Assembly: GCA_038087015.1 (NCBI GenBank)
Contig: JASBNA010000011.1
Coordinates: 682,001-746,000, forward strand
From: Cerrena zonata
Taxonomy: Eukaryota; Basidiomycota; Agaricomycetes; Polyporales; Cerrenaceae
Reading direction: 5' to 3'
DNA length: 64,000 nucleotides
Part shown: one piece after another, positions 57,505 through 64,000 of the stretch
Numbering within the stretch: position 1 is the stretch's first letter
Layout of the letters: every line of letters starts with the position of its first letter
Notes under the pieces: generated by a model
Told to the model about the DNA's origin: nothing
Seen by the model: only the letters and a program-made list of their open reading frames with translations
The model's database searches: none
Program-made: the position numbers and the translations under genes

Positions 57505-58226
57505 TACGACTGTTGGACAAGGCAGAAGTATTGAGGTTTGCAACCTTCTTTAATCATTACTGGCTATATTAAATAGCTGTCAATATTGCTCCCGTCACCC
57601 TCTGAATGAGTAAGGTATTCTTATTCTAGAAATCAAGACGGATGAGAAAGAATCACTAAACCCCAACTCCGAGGGTTATGAATACAATACCATGTATCCC
57701 AGGGTTCGTGTTACATCTACATTTAGAACAGGTTTTGCGTACCTAGAACTTTCTCATGACAAGGGCGACCCTGTAAAATTGATGAACTCGGTAGAAAGCT
57801 GTCACCCTTTGACCCCGTGGACATAATGTATGATTCGCTATACATGATATTCCAGTGAAGAATCATTCTTGAAACGTCTCACCACTTGAGTTCGCTGTGC
57901 CTAATCCATGAATAGAGCAACAACCGATGGACGTTTAGTAAAGCAACATCCAGACATGCTACAAAGCAGACATCATTAAGAGTTGGATTATTGCACCCCA
58001 ATTTGCGTAATCCTGTCGAGAAAATGATGTAACTCACCAGCATGATGCACTGTCATCTTCCGGCTATTGGGGGGCAATATTAGTAGTCTTTCTTTCGGGA
58101 AGGGTTCTGATTGCCACTGCATGTTATGAGTGAGCAGCCTGAATTAACTCTTCATACCCGTGGAGTCTATATGTCGATCTAAACAACTACTACGGAGATC
58201 TAGTATAAATGTCCAACCATTGCCCC
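57505..58226. other. No gene recognised
   Basis: This is the promoter region of copy E and the downstream region of secreted gene C, with only short frames. Confidence 0.5.
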
Positions 58227-58816
58227 TTAGGTAGTCAAGTTGATACCAACTTGAGTACCACCGACCAAGAAGATCTCCTGGTTGTCGGTAGTGTTCTGAA
58301 TGTAATGGTTGCGGAGCGTGATCACATAGCTCGAGTTGTGCACGAAACCGCCCCATTTGGGAATCTAGAAGGGTAACGAATCAGCATGGAATACACCGCC
58401 CTGACAAGACTATGTTACCTGTGCAGTGAACGTGAGGAATGCTCCTGGGTTAGAGGTGCTTGGTGGGACGAACTCCCGACGAGCGATGAGGATAGGTGGC
58501 TGGTGTCCATTGTTGACAGCGGCCGGGACCTCGAGGTAGTAGTCGAGGAACTTGGGCACGAATCCCTTGCTGATACCACATTCGAAGTCAGTGTGAAGAG
58601 TATAAGACTGAGGGTGTTTATATCATCAGTTTGCAACGATAAACACAAATTGATTCAATAGAAAGGACGAACAGATCCAGGGACCAGGTCAGATGGTACA
58701 ACCTGCATGACACCGAAACGAGCAGCTTCAGCGCAGGATGCCTGGCGTGGTTCGGGGGCGGCCAAGGAGGCGGTAGCAAAGAGGGAGGCGAGGAGTGCAG
58801 TACCGAAAAACTTCAT
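58227..58816 (-). CDS. Small secreted protein, family 1 (copy C)
   Basis: Three exons encode about 135 residues. The signal peptide is MKFFGTALLASLFATASLAA. The mature part has ASCAEAARFGVMQVVPSD, YTLHTDFECGISKG, LDYYLEVPAAVNNGHQ and ILIARREFVPPS, ending EIFLVGGTQVGINLTT. It differs from copy B at only a few positions and has identical intron sites. The N-glycosylation sequons are conserved. The function is unknown. Confidence 0.82.
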
Positions 58817-58899
58817 GTTGTAGGGAGACGGAGGGGTACAATGATATCCTTTGTAAATTATACACTGTACTTATACTAGCTCGACACATGAGTTCGGAC

Positions 58900-59384
58900 G
58901 CCGTGGATCTCTGTGGAACTGGGTCAAGGAGAAGAAAGACCGTAAAATGGATATCGTACCGAGTGAGATTACATTAGCATCACAAAAAGCTCAATGTTGC
59001 TGTACGAGTCGCGTACATAACCCCGAACGTGTGAACCATGGTCTGGGATACTAGAAATCCACTTCCAAATTCGAAGGTAGTGCGTCGGTTTACAGTAGTC
59101 TTCTAGCTGTGACCATCCGCGACATTCATAGCATCACTCGCTCGTAGTATCGTATCAATGTATCAATACAACACAATACAGCTTGAATTTGGGTCAATTT
59201 GATGGCAGTATTGTATGCGGTGAAGGAGTGGCGGCCGTGTCACTATAGTATCCAGCTTCCAGCATTTGCATATGCCAAGAAATCCCTTTGGCGGTGTTAT
59301 AAATCGCCGATAACTATGCAACCTGCATTTGTAGAGGAGGAGCTCGACAACATTGGTTCAATGGTTGGAGGACAGAGCTGAGGA
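58900..59384 (+). pseudogene. Decayed copy of the divergent partner gene
   Basis: Upstream of secreted gene C, sequence near 58917-58960 (GGTCAAGGAGAAGAAAGACC) and 59190-59265 (encoding EWRPCHYSIQLPAFAYA) matches the region upstream of secreted gene B, in the mirrored position. Splice sites are mostly lost and no full gene can be built. Confidence 0.4.
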
Positions 59385-60594
59385 CAGTCGCGCTAAACAA
59401 ACGGCCCCGCGGACTCCCACGATTTTGATGCACCCGTATTTTTTAGTTCCTCCTCCCAAGTCATGTACATGACTCAGCCGGCAGTTGGGAGGTAAGTGCC
59501 CAATTCCAAGTGAGTCCTTGCATTAGACTTCTCAGTATCATACAACAGGCTCTCGCCAACTCAGGAACTGGATCATGGGGTGCTCAAAATCTGCTTCAAT
59601 CCTCTCACAAATGAGTCAATGCAGCATCCCTGACTCCGACTCTCTAGAACGTACTCACTATCCGTTGATCCTCAGTTGATATAGTCAGATCCAACTACCT
59701 AACGAGACAACCAGTGGACCCTCTATTCCCTGCGCCACGTCATGGGTCTCGATCTTGAGTTCATTCGTCCTTAAGTAGGATTACGCCCTGACACCTAGGT
59801 GTTCTCATCTGTGGAAGGACAGAAGAGTGTCGAGCCCTCTGACATATTGGTGATAATCGTACGGTATATCCGCCCTACAAGGCACGAGCTAGGCCAAGAT
59901 CATAACTTTGTCCTCAACAAGGTCCACTTTGACTGTAAAGGAATATTACGTTGCGATAGGCTGCTTAGGATCTGCCGTTGTTCCTATTCCCTGTTGCTCT
60001 GAACTTAGGCGGATGCGTGAAGTAAAATGTGCGAATTGGTACGATATCGTATGCTACTCGCCTTTGAAATCCCATTTAAACAGCAGAGGTATGACCATAG
60101 GTGCTGCCCTAAGCTAACCTGTCATTCCATCGCCGGCTACAAATTGAATATAAATGATTTTCTAACTTATTGCTTCATCCCAGGCTTACAGTACTGATGG
60201 TCTTCTGAGTTGATCCCCCTACATTACGAGCAAGGTTCACGTCCAGTCCTCACCTAGATGTCGGGCGAACGTGGGATGTGCCGCTTTCTCAACCTCACTT
60301 CCGACTACATGACCGCATGCAACGGTCATCATAAACCGTTGGTCACGACGAAGTACAGGGTCGGCATATCACGAGGTGATCATATTCACTCATTATTACC
60401 GTTCTGGATCAAAGACGTTGTGGCGCTCGAGTCTATTGGCAAAACGCTGATTTCGGTCATGGGATACCTCCTTGCGAAGTCTAACCTAGTATTTGTCTCC
60501 AGGAAACAGTATAAAAGCACCCTGCTCATGGAGCTGTTGGAGTACAGTGCACAAGTCAGTTCGCTATTGCACTAACCCCTCCAACTTCACCATA
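59385..60594. other. No gene recognised
   Basis: Only short frames are present. The last 100 bases hold a TATA-like AGTATAAAAGC (near 60510) upstream of the secreted gene at 60595. Confidence 0.5.
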
Positions 60595-61397
60595 ATGCGT
60601 TTCTCTGCCACTCTTCTCTCCACCGTCGCCCTTGTCCCGACATTGGCATGGTCATTGACCGTCTCTCCTGCTGTGACTCCCTTCTGCCAGTCACCCTCTG
60701 TTGTCTCCTCGACCACCATCGGCGAGAACAACGATGTCCAGGTTCAGACTCTCAAATGTGCCAACGCTATCACGGAGGATGCCGTCAGCAAGGCTTCCTT
60801 AGACAAACGCCAAGTGAATGTTTGTACTACTGACTGTGAGCATGTCCTCCAAGCTTGATGATATAAACCTCGAGATGGACTAATCCGTTCGTAGGCACGA
60901 GGAACTGCTTCACTCCCTCTGGTGGAGGACCTGATCCTAATGAATGTCACGTCATCGCAGACGCACTGTTGTTTGATAGTCAGAACGTTGGTGCGTCTTC
61001 TGGCTAAAATTTCCTCATCGCGAACACTTGTACTCATTCCACAAACAGGAGCTTTGTTCACGATTCCAGCCAATGCCTCAGTGGTTACCATGCAATTCCG
61101 CTCCTGCCTTACCTTCTTTGTCAATCAGGCTGGCGTCGATGAACAGTTCTGCCGCACCGGCTGGGTAAGTCAATTGAGTAGAAGGATTAGCATTCTGGAC
61201 TAACATCTTCTTTAGTCATCCATCATCGACAACGTTGCTTTCAACTGTCAGGCTACCCAGAACGCACATGGTGGTAACTGTGTCCCTCAAGACCAACGTT
61301 GGTTCATCCAGTACGTATTGCTTTTCCTCAATAGAGTTCTGATTCTGATTGTCATTGTAATTTTAACTTTTATAGAGTTCAAAACGTCAATGCCTAG
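60595..61397 (+). CDS. Small secreted protein with Kex2 site, family 3 (copy G)
   Basis: Five exons join in phase. The signal peptide is MRFSATLLSTVALVPTLAWS. A propeptide with CQSPSVVSSTTIGEN and a dibasic processing site (SLDKRQ) precedes a Cys-rich mature domain: VCTTDCTRNCFTPSGGGPDP, NECHVIADALLFDSQNV, FTIPANASVVTMQFRSC, FFVNQAGVDEQFCRTGW and AHGGNCVPQDQRWFIQVQ. About eight Cys fit four disulfides. The spacing resembles the mushroom Y3-type glycan-binding domain, but that match is from memory and unverified. Copy H lies convergently 440 bp away. Confidence 0.75.
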
Positions 61398-61836
61398 GCG
61401 GTCCTTAGTTCGTATTTCGAATACCCTGTAACGGAGACATCGCTTCTCAGAGATGGACCAATATTAGCTCACGGACTGTATAACCCGTAGTGTTAGTGAA
61501 TTTGACTCTCGGTGTTCGATTGTTCCTGAATCTTGTGTGAAATTTCACTTGAGCAAATGCTTAAAGAGTACTTGGTATGATGGCCCTTACAAAAATCGAA
61601 GGCGGTTACATACAACAACAGAATTGACATTGGTAGATCGATATTTGTACAATGACTCGGGATAAGAACATAAGACCGCTAACCATATCTCTGTATCACG
61701 TAAAGGTACAATTCAACGATCCGGAGCTCCCTAAGTCCTGATCGTTCCATAAGAAGAAAAGTCCGATTTACAAGAGCAAATAATGATGAATCCGAAGATC
61801 CGAACTTCTTCATTGACTACATCATTTATTCCTCAT
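61398..61836. other. Convergent gap between the family-3 copies
   Basis: This 439-bp region holds the 3' ends of the two inverted paralogues; nothing else is seen. Confidence 0.6.
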
Positions 61837-62633
61837 TTAGACGTGTTGAACCCTAACAGAGAGAATATGGTCAGATGTGGCTACATTATTACATATTTCA
61901 CATACTGGATGAACCATCTCTGGTCTGCGGCGACGCAGAGACCTCCGTGCGCGTTCTGCTGAGATTGACAATTGAAGGCGACAAAGTCCAAAACGGCCGA
62001 CTATATAATGATGGTCATGGTAAGTATATTAATATTCGAGTATTATCCATCTCACTCACCCAGTCAGTACGGCAGTATTGTTCGTCGATACCGGCTTGGT
62101 TGACGAAGAAGCTCTTGCAAGAGCGGAACTGCATCGTAATCACGGACGCGTTGGCCGGGATGTTGAAGAGAGCTCCTGTTGTGGTAATATTGCTACCGAT
62201 GAGTACCTGTTACGCTCTACGGAGCATTTTGTAATGCTACTTACCAACGTTCTGACTATCGTACAACAATGCATCGGAGATAACATGACACTCGTTAGGG
62301 TCCGGTCCTCCTCCGGAAGGAGGGAAGCAGTGAGTGTCGCCTGAATACAATATCATTAAACTCAGCATGACTCGTAAACCATCAGAAGCAACTACAGTCC
62401 TTACATTGTGCGCCGCAAACGTTCACAGGTGTCTGTCTCTTCTCGATTTGAACAACATCTGTGACCTTGTTAGCGCAAGAGATAGCATCGACTTTGACAT
62501 TCTTCTGTTCGCCGATGTAGACTTCGGAGATGACAGTAGGGGATTGGCAGAATGTCGAGATAGATTCAGGAGCGATGGCTGTAGACAAAACAGCAGCGGG
62601 TAGCAAAGCAAGGAGGATAATACGAGCTAGCAT
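61837..62633 (-). CDS. Small secreted protein with Kex2 site, family 3 (copy H)
   Basis: Five exons join in phase. The signal peptide is MLARIILLALLPAAVLSTAI. The propeptide ends in IEKRQ, and the mature part is NVCGAQCDTHCFPPSGGGPD, NECHVISDALLYDSQNV, FNIPANASVITMQFRSC, FFVNQAGIDEQYCRTDW and AHGGLCVAADQRWFIQVQHV. Intron positions and phases equal copy G. The Gln after the dibasic site would become the mature amino end and could cyclise. Two intact inverted copies suggest recent duplication. Confidence 0.78.
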
Positions 62634-63563
62634 GGTTGGTAAAGTAGGTAACTTGTGCTAATACTGTAGTAGGAGTATGAAGTTTCTTAGGTCCGGCTTG
62701 AGGCTGTTTTTATACCCTTCTCCCTATATCCAGACTTCATCCAGAGCGTTGGCTCCCTGAAGAGAGGGCCATCGAGTAAAGCATAATGCATAGACCAGCT
62801 GAGGTCAGGACATGGCTCCAGATGGTAGAAATCAACGCATGACCCTGACTCGAAGGTATGAACTTACCGGCGGGCTTGTTATCCCGACCTCTTTTAGCAT
62901 TGAAATGAATAAAAATGCAATACAGGAACGCCTCACACTCCAATATTTCTCGGTCAATGAAATAAACCCGTTTGGGACCTCCGACAACGATCCGAGTGAG
63001 TAATGGAGAGACTTTGGACGGCGTCCGGTCATGCTTCTCCGTCGTACTTGACAGCGGGGGCGGAAATTGAAGGGATTTTTACCTTCTAGAGTTTGACCAT
63101 AGTGAGCTAGCGGCGTCCAGACTACTCAATGAAGGCAGACAAATGGAGCTTGTCATCAGAGTAAAAGCAGTCGGAGACCGTGAGTTGGATCCGACAACGG
63201 CGAAAGGACTTCTGCTAGATGACGTATGGTTCCTCTACCTTCGACGAGGAAGTAAGCCAGAATTTTGCTCGTCGAGAGAGCCGCACTATGATTAGAGTCG
63301 AGCATTTTGTCCGTGTACTAACTAAGTAGCACAGTGACTGTGCCATCATACGAAGGAGTTCAAGACACACGTTTGCAAAAAGACGCCTACGCTTTGCCAG
63401 TGAGTAGCCGATCCCGTTCTGTCTTGCGTAATTCCAAAGTCAATTAGCTGGGAATAACAGGCATCTGTCGGAGTCAAACTCTCTTTGAAAGTAAGCTTAT
63501 ATGTAAACGCATATATTAGATCAAATGATAATAACAACGTTATAAATACTAAGAACTGTTACT
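62634..63563. other. No gene recognised
   Basis: The first part is the promoter of the secreted gene at 62633. The rest has short frames only. Confidence 0.5.
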
Positions 63564-64000
63564 CTAAGCCAAATCAGCAAACCCAACTCTCCTATTACCG
63601 ACGTCAAAAGCACTATAAACACCCCTTAAGAATACATCTCCAATGATCCATAAGCGAGGTTCTACCCCGTTTCCGTCATGACCGACGAGACCACTGAGAC
63701 ATCTTTTTGAGGCAGTCGATGGAACAGGCGTAGGGGAAGATGTCATTGAAGATGACATGGTAGTCGAAGTCGACTCAGATTCAACATCGTTTCGCTTGAC
63801 TGGAGGAGTCGGGATCGAAAGTACTGAGGAAGGAACAGCAAGGGTGATTGATGGTGTGGCTAAAACCGTTGCGCTTAATGAAGAGGAGCTCTGAGGCCTT
63901 TCAGCTTCAGGAAGCTCGCCGATGTTGAGGATTTCCTTTTTGATTTTCCACTCTTTCCCACCAAATACTAGGCCGATATCAGGCATCTGATCACATGGAA
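63564..64000 (-). CDS. Pepsin-like aspartic protease, C-terminal part (truncated)
   Basis: The gene enters from beyond the right edge; the last 140 or so residues are visible. [15 protein letters not shown] and [20 protein letters not shown] followed by [20 protein letters not shown] are the end of an A1 (pepsin family) domain. The catalytic Asp motifs lie outside the window. A Ser/Thr/Pro-rich insert of about 60 residues ([20 protein letters not shown]) interrupts the domain between the two conserved blocks; such inserts occur in fungal secreted or vacuolar members. It ends FADLA. Confidence 0.8.
   Translation of the reverse strand, partial: PCDQMPDIGLVFGGKEWKIKKEILNIGELPEAERPQSSSSLSATVLATPSITLAVPSSVLSIPTPPVKRNDVESESTSTTMSSSMTSSPTPVPSTASKRCLSGLVGHDGNGVEPRLWIIGDVFLRGVYSAFDVGNRRVGFADLA

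Overview
The window looks like nuclear DNA of a mushroom-forming basidiomycete (Agaricomycetes). Evidence: dense short introns (about 45-60 nt, GTRNGY...YAG), basidiomycete-style F-box and BTB families, a KDZ transposase with a CxC2 cysteine cluster, a TET/JBP dioxygenase next to it, and many small secreted proteins. All calls were made by eye, without database searches.

Bases 1-4113 are transposon-scarred. They hold a 680-bp non-autonomous element with a 9-bp target duplication, a 714-bp CACTA-like inverted-repeat MITE, and the 3' half of a BTB-domain gene. Bases 4114-23585 form one giant composite DNA transposon of 19,472 bp. It has imperfect terminal inverted repeats, a 7-bp target duplication (GATGCTC) and arrays of subterminal palindromes. 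It carries six genes: a small unknown, a KDZ transposase, a TET/JBP-like 2-oxoglutarate/Fe(II) dioxygenase and three large unknown proteins. The element sits inside the BTB gene: the 5' half lies at 23586-24093, the 3' half at 3652-4113, and removing the element and one repeat rejoins them in frame. The transposase is dead (an in-frame TGA and a second CACTA-like MITE in its coding sequence), but the dioxygenase frame is still open. The hexamer TCCGGA is strongly over-represented throughout the element.

Bases 24.1-34.3 kb hold two intact BTB genes in tandem with the broken one, a small secreted protein, a cytochrome P450 and a second type of secreted protein. A tRNA-Cys lies at 35.3 kb. A conserved core follows: a SPRY-LisH-CTLH-CRA protein (RanBPM/Gid1) at 36.9-39.8 kb, a secreted protein with a divergent partner at 40.3-41.8 kb, a fourth BTB gene at 42-43.4 kb, a DEAD-box helicase, an F-box protein, an MFAP1 homologue, and a frameshifted FAD amine-oxidase-like gene (45-54.8 kb). 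The right end (55-62.7 kb) is again rich in small secreted proteins, and a truncated aspartic protease runs off the edge.

Three paralogous families of small secreted proteins recur: family 1 at 28.3, 41.2 and 58.2 kb; family 2 at 33.6, 55.1 and 56.9 kb; family 3, with a Kex2-type site, at 60.6 and 61.8 kb. Intron positions are conserved within families 1 and 3 and at the alignable 3' junctions of family 2. Together with the BTB tandem array this is a fast-evolving accessory region around a short syntenic-looking housekeeping block. In the giant element the genes are arranged as a left-reading block (small gene, transposase, dioxygenase) and two divergent pairs (dioxygenase with the 12.5-kb gene; 16.9-20.4-kb gene with the 20.9-kb gene) that would share promoters.
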